DNA from: Planctomycetota bacterium | GTDB lineage: Bacteria > Planctomycetota > Planctomycetia > Pirellulales > Pirellulaceae | NCBI GenBank assembly: GCA_026692905.1 | Contig: JAPLNL010000040.1 | Coordinates: 35,655 to 99,654 of the forward strand | Reading direction: 5' to 3' | Length of the DNA: 64,000 bases | In this document: positions 25,436 to 34,111 of the stretch, one piece after another | How the letters are laid out: every line of letters begins with the position of its first letter | How positions within the stretch are numbered: position 1 is the first letter of the stretch | Notes under the pieces: generated by a model | Told to the model about the DNA's origin: nothing | Seen by the model: the letters and a program-made list of their open reading frames with translations, nothing else | Databases searched by the model: none | Program-made: the position numbers and the translations under genes

Positions 25436-27742
25436 ATGATATGCACTCTTTGCCACTTCCTGCTTCTTTCGTTGCTGTTGAGCAGCGAAGCTGTAGCTCT
25501 AGCTCTTTGTCCCTTTCAGGCAACTCAAGAGCCGGTAACGCTTGATTCGCTCAGTTGGTATATCCAAGATCGGGACTTTCAAGGTATCGAGCCCGCCGAT
25601 TGGGTTTATGAGGGGCAGCAGAAAGCGTTTGTTGGCGATTTTGCAAACCCTGCAACCTTTCCCTATATCGACGAACTCGCTGGACTCGGAGTCACCGTGA
25701 TTCACACTGGCGGTCCCGAGCCCTATTTTCCATTGAAGCGCGATGGAGGTCTTGGAGGTGACGCCAAAGAGAGCGCATTGATGCGTTCGGCGTTTGCACG
25801 TATACGGGGGCACAAGATGAGAGTCGTCATCGGCGTATCCCCGTACGCTCCCGTTGAGTTTGTAAGGCAACATCCGGAATGGCGCAATAAATTGACGGTC
25901 GATGAAAAGCCGATCGATCCTCTTTTGGACCTGACGAAGCCCGGGACGGTTGGGTTGCGAAGCATGAGTCTCAACACTCCCTACGGTGACTATCTGATCG
26001 AGAATCTTGCCGAAATTTTCTCTGATTACCAAGTCGATGGGATCTCATTTGATGGAAACTATCACCCGATGATCCAATTTACCCCGTATGACATGGAACT
26101 CTACCAAAGAGAAACGGGGCGTACGTTTCCGGCGAAAATCGACTTGACGAGCGACGACTACAAGATCTACCTGCTTTGGGCCGATACCAAGCTTGAAAAT
26201 TGGTACCGCAAGTTGCATGCGAGGTTGCGGCAAGTCAATCCTAAGGCTGCCGTTTACACTTGGACAACCAATGCAGGACGTTATGGCCATTTCTTGACAA
26301 GCCCGCGCGTCATGTCAGCGCGGATGAATTTACTGTTCGACTCGCCTGTTCAAGAGTGGTGGTTGGACGAAGTGAATTTGGGTTCGAGTGTGGTACCATC
26401 CTTTGGCGCAGCCTACGTACGAGCAGTCACTGGTGGCCGCACAGGCGCGAGCGAGCCATACATCATCTCGCATGGCAACCCATACAGTGGCTCTGGGTTT
26501 CCTCGTCATGAGTTGTTTGTTCGGTGCATGCAGGCCATGACGAACGGTTCCATCACGCCGCTCGCTCTGCCCAATGGTGCTGGAAAAGAAGCAGGAGATG
26601 ATACGATTCGCGAAATTGGTCGGCGAAAAAAGTGGACGACTCGCACGTCGTCTGAACCTTGGGCAGCATTGCTGGTGAGTGAGCAGACTCGCCAGTTTTA
26701 TGCGGGCGGACAAGTCATGGACCGATTTCTTTCGCACGCCTTGGGTGTGTTTCGCGTTGGACTCGAGGAGCATTTGCCTTTGACATTGATCACGGACCAA
26801 GATCTAAGCTTGGATCGGCTTGAGAAGTATCGAGTTCTTGTGCTCCCAAATGCAGCAGCGCTTTCGAATGCGCAGGTCGCAACGATTCGCCAGTTTGTCC
26901 ATAACGGCGGCGGCCTCGTGGCTACGTGCGAAACGTCTCTGTGTGATGAGCTTGGACATCCGAGATCGAATTTCGCTTTGGCCGACCTTTTTGGAGTCGA
27001 CTTTCTAGGTAGACCGCAAGCTCCCACGCAGCGAACCGAACTGGATGCGAACTTTGCAATCGTGGTCGATGACAAGTATTGGGCGAACAGACAGGGGGCT
27101 GCGGAGATGCGTTGGGGGGCAGGCGACTTGCAGACCAGCGAATTGATTTCAGATCCACGTTTGAAGTTGGTTACCAACGGAGTACAAGCAAGTTTCAAGG
27201 GGCCGATGGTGTTGATGAGCGACGCCCGACCGCCGATGCACCGCGCCATGTTTATGTTCCCCGAGGGAAAGCCACCGGTTCCCGCTGTGGTCATGGGGGA
27301 ACAGGGCAATGGCCGAGTCGTCTACATGGCAGCAGGTTTTGACGCCGCCAATTTTAGTTATGGCTATCCGTACCAACGTATTCTATTTGCCCAAGCGATG
27401 AAGTGGGCAGCGAGGTCACAACCTCCAATCGAAGTCATCGCGCCGATGTGCATTCAAAGCACTTTCTATCGTCAGCGCGATAGCGACGGCGAGCGATTGG
27501 TGGTTCATTTGTTTAATGGCTTGGACAGCACCAATGGCCATGGCTTGCCTGAAGTTGACGTGCCGTTACGGGAAGAGACGGTTCCGGTTGGTGGCATACG
27601 CTTAAGGTTTAATGACACGAAGATAAAGCGAGTGCACTTGGAGCCAGAAGGACTTGAACTCAGCAAAGTTGAAGCAGGGGATTTTCAAGAAGTGCAGGTG
27701 CCGCCGATCGCAGTTCACTCGATGGTCGTTTTCGAGTATTGA
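25436..27742 (+). CDS. Secreted glycosidase-like protein with beta-galactosidase trimerisation-type domain
   Basis: A 768-residue protein from the ATG at 25436; the frame opens at a TTG, 25418. The N-terminal ICTLCHFLLLSLLLSSEAVA is a signal peptide. Residues of about 40-400 look like a TIM-barrel glycoside hydrolase (YIDELAGLGVTVIHTGGP, VDGISFDGNYHPM). The region of about 420-640 has a flavodoxin-like class I glutamine amidotransferase fold of the GH42 trimerisation type (YRVLVLPNAAALSNAQVATI, HNGGGLVATCETSL). A beta-rich tail follows. Catalytic residues cannot be fixed by eye; D and E of the FDGNY region are candidates. It is likely a periplasmic enzyme acting on a polysaccharide. It is a single-gene unit on the plus strand. 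Confidence 0.75.
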   Translation: MICTLCHFLLLSLLLSSEAVALALCPFQATQEPVTLDSLSWYIQDRDFQGIEPADWVYEGQQKAFVGDFANPATFPYIDELAGLGVTVIHTGGPEPYFPLKRDGGLGGDAKESALMRSAFARIRGHKMRVVIGVSPYAPVEFVRQHPEWRNKLTVDEKPIDPLLDLTKPGTVGLRSMSLNTPYGDYLIENLAEIFSDYQVDGISFDGNYHPMIQFTPYDMELYQRETGRTFPAKIDLTSDDYKIYLLWADTKLENWYRKLHARLRQVNPKAAVYTWTTNAGRYGHFLTSPRVMSARMNLLFDSPVQEWWLDEVNLGSSVVPSFGAAYVRAVTGGRTGASEPYIISHGNPYSGSGFPRHELFVRCMQAMTNGSITPLALPNGAGKEAGDDTIREIGRRKKWTTRTSSEPWAALLVSEQTRQFYAGGQVMDRFLSHALGVFRVGLEEHLPLTLITDQDLSLDRLEKYRVLVLPNAAALSNAQVATIRQFVHNGGGLVATCETSLCDELGHPRSNFALADLFGVDFLGRPQAPTQRTELDANFAIVVDDKYWANRQGAAEMRWGAGDLQTSELISDPRLKLVTNGVQASFKGPMVLMSDARPPMHRAMFMFPEGKPPVPAVVMGEQGNGRVVYMAAGFDAANFSYGYPYQRILFAQAMKWAARSQPPIEVIAPMCIQSTFYRQRDSDGERLVVHLFNGLDSTNGHGLPEVDVPLREETVPVGGIRLRFNDTKIKRVHLEPEGLELSKVEAGDFQEVQVPPIAVHSMVVFEY

Positions 27743-27773
27743 TACCGAGCACAGATGTCGCCGCTTATTGCAA

Positions 27774-29861
27774 TCAATCTTTCAATGCAAATGCCACCAG
27801 TGTTCCGCCTCGTGGGCGACCCGTTTTGCCACCCCCAGCAGAAATAACTACATACTGCCGGCCTTTGACAATGTACGTGCTTGGGCTTGCGTTGCCACCG
27901 AACGGCAGTTTCGTTTTCCACAGAATTTGACCGGTCTCTTTGTCGAACACGCGAAAGGTTTCATCGGCTGTTGCTCCAATGAAGATCAAGCCACCTGCCG
28001 TCACCAAGGGGCCGCCATAATTCTCTGTGCCGGTTGGTGGGATGCCTCGAGCGGTAAGTTCCGGATATTCACCTAGCACAACTTTCCACTTGATCTCGCC
28101 TGTATTGAGATCCACTGCATTCAAAGTGCCCCATGGCGGCTTTATCGCCGGATATCCTTCACTGTCCAGCCAGCGACGGAATCCGCCGAAGGCATAGCCC
28201 GGTCCGTCGTCGTCAGCGGCTACCGCCTCAGCCTTGCGGGGCGCTGTCTCCTCTTTGGGAGCCGTCTTTGGCAAGCCTTTGCTGAGGACATAGTCGATAA
28301 CTGCGGATCGCTTTGCCTCTGGCATGTCGGAATAAGAAGGCATGCGTCCACCACCCTTGCGAGTTATCTGCTCAATCTCAGCGCGAGTCTTTCTCTTTTC
28401 AATGTCAAGAAGAGGCGGAAACTTCAGCTCGAGATTGCCCTTCAGTTCCAGGCCGTGGCAAACGCCGCAATAGACCATGTAATCGCGCTCGCCCGGTATC
28501 AGCTTGGAGCCATCCGCATGTCGGGTCTCGATCATTTGCAACAACCAGGGTATTTCATTGACGTTCACGTAGTAGATCCCTTCAGGATCCGCCGCGCCGC
28601 CGCCCCATTCCATGCCTCCGTCGAATCCAGGGAACATGACCGTCTCGCGAAGACTTGGTGCTGGGAAAGGCCCGAAGTTAGGTGCCGCCAAGATCCGATC
28701 TCGAGCCAACTGTTGTGTCTCGGGAGAAATGTTGGAAACATCGTCGAGTGTGTAGCTCTGCCGCATCAGTGGCGGTGGTTTGGTTGGGAATGGCTGGGTC
28801 GGCCAAGTCTGCTCACCAATCAAATCGGTTTGTGGAACAGGCAACTCCTCAATCGGCCAGAGCGGTTCACCAGTAACCCGGTCGAACACGAAGAGCAGTC
28901 CGTGTTTGGTACCTTGAGCGACAACATCTATTTTCTTCCCGCCGTGGTTGACCGTCAGAAGAACCGGCGGGCAGGGCAAGTCTTTATCAAGCAGATCGTG
29001 ATGCACGATTTGGAAATGCCATAAGCGTTCTCCTGTCGCTGCGTTTAGTGCGAGCAAGCAGTTCGCGAACAGATTCGCCCCTTTCCGTTTTCCCCCGTAG
29101 AAGTCCGGCTCCGCTGTCTTGGTAGCGACGTAGACGATGCCGCGTTTTTCATCCAGCGACTGACCGCACCATGGCATCAGACCCGTCGCGTTTTCAATTG
29201 CATCCGCAGGCCACGTGTCATACCCCACTTCACCAGGCCGCGGGATCAAGTGAAATATCCACCGCTGCACGCCAGTCCTGACGTCGAAGGCTCGAACCGA
29301 CCCCTTGCCTCCGAGTCCACCCACGATCAAAACATCTTTGTAGGCGATTCCTGGAGTATTGAGACCCGAACCAAGATTGATCGAGCCATTCTCGCCGAAA
29401 CTTCGGATGGTTTTACCGGTTTTGGGATCCAATGCGAAAAGTAAGCCATCGACCGAAGTGAACAATCGCTGCTCACCGCCGTTTTCATTTGCCCAATACA
29501 CTAACCCTCGTTGCCGCGCGCGGCCTGGCGCCGTGTTTTCAGTCACAGGATCCCATTTCCAGAGTTCCTCGCCAGTGACTGCATCGAGTGCAACCACTTT
29601 GCGAGACTGTGTCGGTGTGAAGAGCTTGCCGTCAACAATGAGGTTGTTCGCCTGATACTCGTCCGCGTCTCCTGTCTCATAGGTCCAAGCGACTTCTAGT
29701 CGAGAAACGTTGGAACGATTGATCTGTTCGAGCGTCGAATAGAGATTACGCTCTTTCCCTCCGAGATACACTGGCCAATCAGCGTCCTGGGAGTAAGCCA
29801 TGCTGAGCCAACAGCTGCTGATGGCGATCTGCATGACAGGGAGAACGAAGGAGCGTAACAA
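27774..29861 (-). CDS. PQQ-dependent dehydrogenase with cytochrome c domain
   Basis: A 695-residue quinoprotein. A short export segment (start at TTG 29861, or ATG 29834) precedes an eight-bladed PQQ propeller with repeats such as VVALDAVTGEELWKW and LLALNAATGERLWHFQ. A cytochrome c insert has YCGVCHG, and the last blades are YGGPLVTAGGLIFIGATADE and GGNASPSTYIVKGRQYV. This layout matches soluble or membrane-associated glucose/alcohol dehydrogenase-like quinoproteins, oxidising a sugar or alcohol in the periplasm and passing electrons to the heme. The substrate is inferred only. It lies 34 bp after the sugar-isomerase gene, which supports a sugar-related role. Confidence 0.88.
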   Translation of the reverse strand: MLRSFVLPVMQIAISSCWLSMAYSQDADWPVYLGGKERNLYSTLEQINRSNVSRLEVAWTYETGDADEYQANNLIVDGKLFTPTQSRKVVALDAVTGEELWKWDPVTENTAPGRARQRGLVYWANENGGEQRLFTSVDGLLFALDPKTGKTIRSFGENGSINLGSGLNTPGIAYKDVLIVGGLGGKGSVRAFDVRTGVQRWIFHLIPRPGEVGYDTWPADAIENATGLMPWCGQSLDEKRGIVYVATKTAEPDFYGGKRKGANLFANCLLALNAATGERLWHFQIVHHDLLDKDLPCPPVLLTVNHGGKKIDVVAQGTKHGLLFVFDRVTGEPLWPIEELPVPQTDLIGEQTWPTQPFPTKPPPLMRQSYTLDDVSNISPETQQLARDRILAAPNFGPFPAPSLRETVMFPGFDGGMEWGGGAADPEGIYYVNVNEIPWLLQMIETRHADGSKLIPGERDYMVYCGVCHGLELKGNLELKFPPLLDIEKRKTRAEIEQITRKGGGRMPSYSDMPEAKRSAVIDYVLSKGLPKTAPKEETAPRKAEAVAADDDGPGYAFGGFRRWLDSEGYPAIKPPWGTLNAVDLNTGEIKWKVVLGEYPELTARGIPPTGTENYGGPLVTAGGLIFIGATADETFRVFDKETGQILWKTKLPFGGNASPSTYIVKGRQYVVISAGGGKTGRPRGGTLVAFALKD

Positions 29862-29895
29862 ATCAGGAAACTTTCAAAGGAACAGCTTGTGGAAC

Positions 29896-30780
29896 TCAGA
29901 CCATACAGAGCTTAACTGCGTCTGTCAGGCCTGTGATTGGGTCGCCTGCTGGAATGAACTCATGGGCAAAGTAGCCGTCAAAGCCCGTATCGGCAATCGC
30001 TTTGGCAATCGGTGGGTAGTACAGCTCTTGCTGGTCATTGAGCTCATGCCGGCCCGGGTTGCCACCGGTGTGATAATGTCCGAAGTATTGATGGTTCTTT
30101 TGAATGGAGCGAATGATATCTCCCTCCATGATCTGCATGTGGTAGATATCGTACAGCAGCTTGAAATTATTTGACCCCACCTCTTTGCAGAGCTCGATTC
30201 CCCAAGCAGAGTTGTCGCACATGTAGTCGGCGTGATCGACTCGGCTATTTAGCAACTCCATATTGAGAATGACATTCTTCTTTTCCGCGACACCCACGAT
30301 CTTCTTTAAGGCGGCGACACAGTTCTTCATACCCGTCTTGCGATCGATACCGCGAGCGTTGCCTGAAAAACAAATCACATTGCGAAAGCCAGCCGCGGAA
30401 GTCGCTTCGATAGCTTCGTTCATGGCCTTTAACGATGATTCGTGGTACTTTTCATCGCACAAGCCATCGGAAAGAGGGGACGAGGAAACCATCGTGCACA
30501 CCAATCCGTATTTTTTGAGCATTGGAAAGTCCTCTGGCCTTAGGAGATCAATGCCGACCAAGCCGAGCTTGACCGCCTCTTTGCACATGTCCTCCAAAGA
30601 GAGTTTTCCGTAACACCATTTGCAGACGCTTTGCTTGAGTCGCCCTTTTTTCCCATCGACTGTTTCCGCCGCTTGTGTCGGAGAAGTTGCCATGGTTACT
30701 GAAACACCAGCAGCCACGGCGCCAGCGGCACCAAGTCCAAAGCTACGCCGAGTCATCGTTTCGTCTTCTTGATTTTGCAT
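29896..30780 (-). CDS. Tat-exported sugar phosphate isomerase/epimerase family protein
   Basis: A 294-residue xylose-isomerase-like TIM barrel. From the ATG at 30780 the protein starts MQNQEDETMTRRSFGLG, a twin-arginine signal followed by AAGAVAAGVSVTMA. Family segments include VGIDLLRPEDF, NVICFSGNARG, ILNMELLNSRVDH, FKLLYDIYHMQIMEGD (metal ligands) and YFAHEFIP. It most resembles hydroxypyruvate-isomerase-like proteins, many of which are exported in planctomycetes. Its substrate is unknown. It is co-directional with the quinoprotein dehydrogenase downstream. Confidence 0.87.
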   Translation of the reverse strand: MQNQEDETMTRRSFGLGAAGAVAAGVSVTMATSPTQAAETVDGKKGRLKQSVCKWCYGKLSLEDMCKEAVKLGLVGIDLLRPEDFPMLKKYGLVCTMVSSSPLSDGLCDEKYHESSLKAMNEAIEATSAAGFRNVICFSGNARGIDRKTGMKNCVAALKKIVGVAEKKNVILNMELLNSRVDHADYMCDNSAWGIELCKEVGSNNFKLLYDIYHMQIMEGDIIRSIQKNHQYFGHYHTGGNPGRHELNDQQELYYPPIAKAIADTGFDGYFAHEFIPAGDPITGLTDAVKLCMV

Positions 30781-30812
30781 AGAAGTATTCTGTTGGAGAG
30801 GGAAAGATCTGA

Positions 30813-31091
30813 TTATTTCGTGAGGGGAACGCAAATGAGTTTTTCGTCATTTCGAACATAGATGCAGCCGTTCGCGAAAGCGGGTTCTGGATGCCCAGAT
30901 TGTACCAAAACAACAACCGGAACGCGCGGCGTAATACGCTTCACACGAACAAGATGTCGTTGCGACAATCCAGCGAATACCACATTGAGATCATCTGCAA
31001 CTTCCTGAATCGTTGACTCTTCAAGCTTAAGTTTCACGAGACCTCGGCAAAAGTTGTCAGGAAGGGCGGCCTTGATTAAATCAACAAGCAT
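30813..31091 (-). CDS. Short ORF ending in a PQQ-propeller-like tail
   Basis: A 92-residue frame whose ATG overlaps the 3' end of the inositol-phosphatase-family gene by 11 bp and ends 32 bp before the sugar isomerase. The last third, EPAFANGCIYVRNDEKLICV, looks like the final blade of a PQQ/BamB-type propeller (compare GNAMYVRGVSSLWKI in the protein at 55515-56750). The first two thirds match nothing recognised. It may be the remnant of a longer propeller gene or a small genuine protein coupled to the operon. Confidence 0.45.
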   Translation of the reverse strand: MLVDLIKAALPDNFCRGLVKLKLEESTIQEVADDLNVVFAGLSQRHLVRVKRITPRVPVVVLVQSGHPEPAFANGCIYVRNDEKLICVPLTK

Positions 31092-31905
31092 CCTGTTCGA
31101 CGGCTTGGAGTCTGCATCTAAGCTCACGGTGAAGCTGCTCCGACCCCGCCACAACCAACTCACCGCCCCATGGGTCGTGTGGTTTGCCGTCATGCCTCGA
31201 GAGGATGGCACCCGACTCCGTTGCGATGAGAGCGCCTGCTGCGACGTCCCATACTTTGAGAAACCCAGCCCAATAGGCATCCAGCCGACCTTGCGCGACA
31301 TAACATAAGTTCAGTGCTGCTGAGCCAAGTCGTCGTACACTTTGGCTATGAACCAAGATATCAACGAACTGCGCTATTTCTATTGAATCCTTTTGAACTT
31401 GAGGTGGAAAGCTTGCGGCGATGAGGGCTGAGTCCAGTTTGGTACAAGTGCTGGATTGCAGTTTTCGACCGTTTACCGTCGCTCCTTGGCCGAGGATCGC
31501 TACGTACAGTTCTCCGGCCATCGGGTCCAGGACAATTCCAAGTACTGCTTGTCCTCGATGCATCAATGCGATCGAGACCGCGAAGTTGGGCATCCTGTGT
31601 GCGTAGTTGACTGTTCCGTCGAGTGGGTCAACAACCCAGAGCCACTCCACGTTGGAAGTCATTGCTTGAATGACATTTGGCTGCAAGCATTCTTCCCCTA
31701 GGAATTGATGACAGGGAAAGGCAGCTAGGATTCGGCTCTCGATGCATTGTTGGGCAGCTATATCTGCGTCCGTCACCAAGTCCTTTGGTGCTTTTTCGCG
31801 AACGGTTGCGGTCTCAAGCATGTCGCAAAGGATTTTGCCTGCGGCTTGAGCGGCTTCGATTCCCACGTGCATTGCATCGTATACTACAGTGTCCATTTTT
31901 TGCAT
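31081..31905 (-). CDS. Inositol monophosphatase family protein
   Basis: A 274-residue Mg-dependent phosphatase of the IMPase/SuhB/CysQ family. Motifs are in order: TDADIAAQQ, FLGEE (first metal ligand Glu), WVVDPLDGTVNYAH (signature DPLDGT) and KVWDVAAGALIATESG (second signature). Length is normal and there is no signal. It may act on inositol phosphates, fructose-1,6-bisphosphate or 3'-phosphoadenosine phosphates; sequence alone does not decide. It is the first gene of a minus-strand unit continuing into the propeller-tail ORF and the isomerase. Confidence 0.92.
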   Translation of the reverse strand: MQKMDTVVYDAMHVGIEAAQAAGKILCDMLETATVREKAPKDLVTDADIAAQQCIESRILAAFPCHQFLGEECLQPNVIQAMTSNVEWLWVVDPLDGTVNYAHRMPNFAVSIALMHRGQAVLGIVLDPMAGELYVAILGQGATVNGRKLQSSTCTKLDSALIAASFPPQVQKDSIEIAQFVDILVHSQSVRRLGSAALNLCYVAQGRLDAYWAGFLKVWDVAAGALIATESGAILSRHDGKPHDPWGGELVVAGSEQLHRELRCRLQAVEQDAC

Positions 31906-32090
31906 TTCGCTAAATTCGAGTTTTCGATCGTTGGGTCAACGATTTAGTTGGTTGTCGCATTGAGCTCCGCTTGCTATTGTTTAACCGTTTATACTGGCAT
32001 CGGGCTCGGAGCAATTATCCAAGTAGTCACCTAAGGGCTTGCGCCTTTGCGTTAACACTATTTCTCGCATCATACACAGAGTTTTAAAGC

Positions 32091-32738
32091 ATGAGTTGGG
32101 ATCTACAACACAGCACCGCGAAATGGACGGAACCAAACTGGTCCGTAGATGTCGCTCTTTCCAATGATCAGTGTCAACCGTCGATCAAGGTGCATGACGC
32201 CGCGAGTCGAGCTCATTTGAGTATTGGAATTATGCCGCAGGAGCCGCATTGCTTACACTCCGCTGTTGGCATCCCTACGGGGGACGCCTATGTGCGACAA
32301 AAAGACTTGATCGCGATTTTCCCGGAGACCAAACCGTGGCGATTTGGCTACCAGATGGACCTTCGAATGCTGGAGAGCTCGCCGACCGGCATACTTACTA
32401 TTGAATTTTGGCTGAGCATTCAGACGTCGCTGCTCGACACCCATCCGCAGTTGGAGCTTCGATTTCAGGGAGACTCGTTTCGCCCTTCCGTGGAGAATTG
32501 CTGGACGAGCCAATGCTCCAGTATGGGGGTGCTAGTGCATCCAATGGATGAGCAAGACTGCCAAATCAAGTCCGTAAACGATGAGCTCCGTATGACCGTG
32601 TTCGGTCGATTCATGGAAAAGGGAGTGATTCGCAGAATGCGATTTCGATTGATTGTTGCCCCAAACAGTGAACCCGCCCAATATTGGCGCGAACGTTTCG
32701 AAGAGTTTTCCGGAAGCCCGCTGCCGCTCACCACATAA
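32091..32738 (+). CDS. Hypothetical protein, 215 aa
   Basis: A 215-residue soluble protein with ordinary coding composition (WRFGYQMDLRMLES; TIEFWLSIQTSLLDTHPQLEL) and no signal peptide or membrane segment. It is predicted to be largely beta-rich. No family is recognised. The methyltransferase gene follows 53 bp later on the same strand and may be co-transcribed. Confidence 0.7.
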   Translation: MSWDLQHSTAKWTEPNWSVDVALSNDQCQPSIKVHDAASRAHLSIGIMPQEPHCLHSAVGIPTGDAYVRQKDLIAIFPETKPWRFGYQMDLRMLESSPTGILTIEFWLSIQTSLLDTHPQLELRFQGDSFRPSVENCWTSQCSSMGVLVHPMDEQDCQIKSVNDELRMTVFGRFMEKGVIRRMRFRLIVAPNSEPAQYWRERFEEFSGSPLPLTT

Positions 32739-32791
32739 TCCTTCTACAATCTCGGTTGTTTTAACTCACTACATTTATTTGGGAGCGGATA

Positions 32792-33766
32792 TTGGCTACG
32801 AACGTTGCAACTCGAAAAACAGCAAAGAAGACAAACGTTAAAAAGGCAGCCGCAAAACCTGCGACAAAAACGGCAGCAAAAACATCTGCGGCATCTAGGT
32901 CGAAAGCGACCAGTAAAGCCATCGAGCCTGTTAAATCAAAAGGTAAAGCAAAGGCGACCAAGGCCAAGCCAGCAGCCAACAAGGTCCGAACCGAGACGGT
33001 CAAGTCTTGGTACGACTACCCACAGTTGTATGAACTTGGATTTCTCAAGGAAACGCCGAAAGAGTCGAAGTTCTGCGAGGCCGTTTTCAAAAAGTATGTG
33101 CCGTTTCCCGTCAAACGAGTTCTTGAACTAGGATGCGGTTCAGGTCGACTTGTTTGCGATATGGCGACCCGAGGTTTTGCCATGACCGGTTTGGACCTCA
33201 ATCCAACCGCTCTCGAGTATTGCAAGAAGAAACTTAAGAAGCTTGGGGTCAAAGGCGAAGCTGTCGTCGGTGACATGACCAAGTTCGAATTCGATGAGCC
33301 GTTCGATGCTGCGATCAATTCGATCAATACGTTTCGTCATTTGGAGTCCGAAGAAGCTGCGCTCGCGCACTTAGATTGCGTTGCAGAACACTTGAAGCCA
33401 GGCGGAGTTTTTATTCTCTCGCTGCATTTGTTACCCGTCGATGGCGATCTATGGGGCACCGAACGATGGGCCGCCAAAGAAGATGACTTGTCGGTCTACT
33501 ACGCACTCACCGTCGTCGAAACCAGCATGAAGACGCGATTGGAGAAACTGCGAATCTCGATGCTCGTCAAGAACAACAAAGAATCGTTCCGATTGTCCGA
33601 CCACATCACTCTGCGGATTTACACCGCGCCGCAACTCAAGAGCTTGATCGCGAAATCGAAGAAGCTCAAGCTCATTGCGGTTCACGATTTCTGGTACGAC
33701 ATCGAGTCGACGCAAAAGCTCAATGGAGAAGCTGTCGACTCCATCTTGATTCTGCAACGAGTCTAA
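32792..33766 (+). CDS. SAM-dependent methyltransferase with histone-H1-like N-terminal tail
   Basis: A 324-residue protein beginning at TTG 32792, supported by GGGAGCGG eight bases upstream and by the absence of a nearby ATG. Residues 1-65 are almost only Lys, Ala, Thr, Ser and Pro, with AAAKPATKTAAKT-type blocks like histone H1 or bacterial HU tails. The rest is a class I methyltransferase: motif I VLELGCGSGR (about 110-119), acidic loop LDLNP, motif GDMTKFEFDEPFDA, and post motif HLKPGGVFILSL. The tail may bind DNA, RNA or polyphosphate. The methyl acceptor is unknown. Confidence 0.85.
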   Translation: MATNVATRKTAKKTNVKKAAAKPATKTAAKTSAASRSKATSKAIEPVKSKGKAKATKAKPAANKVRTETVKSWYDYPQLYELGFLKETPKESKFCEAVFKKYVPFPVKRVLELGCGSGRLVCDMATRGFAMTGLDLNPTALEYCKKKLKKLGVKGEAVVGDMTKFEFDEPFDAAINSINTFRHLESEEAALAHLDCVAEHLKPGGVFILSLHLLPVDGDLWGTERWAAKEDDLSVYYALTVVETSMKTRLEKLRISMLVKNNKESFRLSDHITLRIYTAPQLKSLIAKSKKLKLIAVHDFWYDIESTQKLNGEAVDSILILQRV

Positions 33767-33788
33767 TAGTCGCATCGCAATGCCACTC

Positions 33789-33909
33789 CGTAGCGAAAGT
33801 CGTCAAGACTTTCGGCTACGTCCTGATTCAAACCGAAACTCTTGACGAGTTTCGCTACGTAATACTTTTTCGTGTTTCCGCAGTGAGTCGCACCTGCCGG
33901 GTGCGACTC
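33789..33909. repeat. Three palindromes between methyltransferase and AtzG-like gene
   Basis: CGTAGCGAAAGTC/GACTTTCGGCTACG forms a hairpin (33789-33820). A reverse-oriented relative CGAAACTCTTGACGAGTTTCG follows at 33834-33859. A perfect hairpin GAGTCGCACC/GGTGCGACTC is at 33885-33909, 14 bp before the next ATG. These may end methyltransferase transcription or be REP-like elements. Confidence 0.8.
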
Positions 33910-33922
33910 AAAGGTATTCCAA

Positions 33923-34111
33923 ATGAGTCCGATAAACGACGACCAACGAGCTAGCCAACATTCATTTGACGTCTTTGGACTGCTCAACCTGGTGCTTCCG
34001 AGCGAATGCGTTGCTGGAGTCGAAGCGAACATGGAGCTGATGAAAGTTCACGCCCGCATTGTCGAGGCTTTCGATCTTACCAAAGCAACGCACAAGGCTA
34101 GCGAAGAGTGA
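33923..34111 (+). CDS. AtzG-like small subunit of amidase
   Basis: A 62-residue protein whose TGA overlaps the GTG start of the AtzE-like amidase (GTGA). The sequence FGLLNLVLPSECVAGVEANM followed by KVHARIVEAFDL resembles AtzG/HpxX (DUF4089) subunits, about 65-residue helical proteins that form a stable complex with AtzE-type hydrolases. No membrane segment. The tight coupling and size support a genuine gene that would be missed by a length cut-off. It would stabilise or shape the active site of the amidase. The family call is by eye and should be treated as probable. Confidence 0.7.
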   Translation: MSPINDDQRASQHSFDVFGLLNLVLPSECVAGVEANMELMKVHARIVEAFDLTKATHKASEE

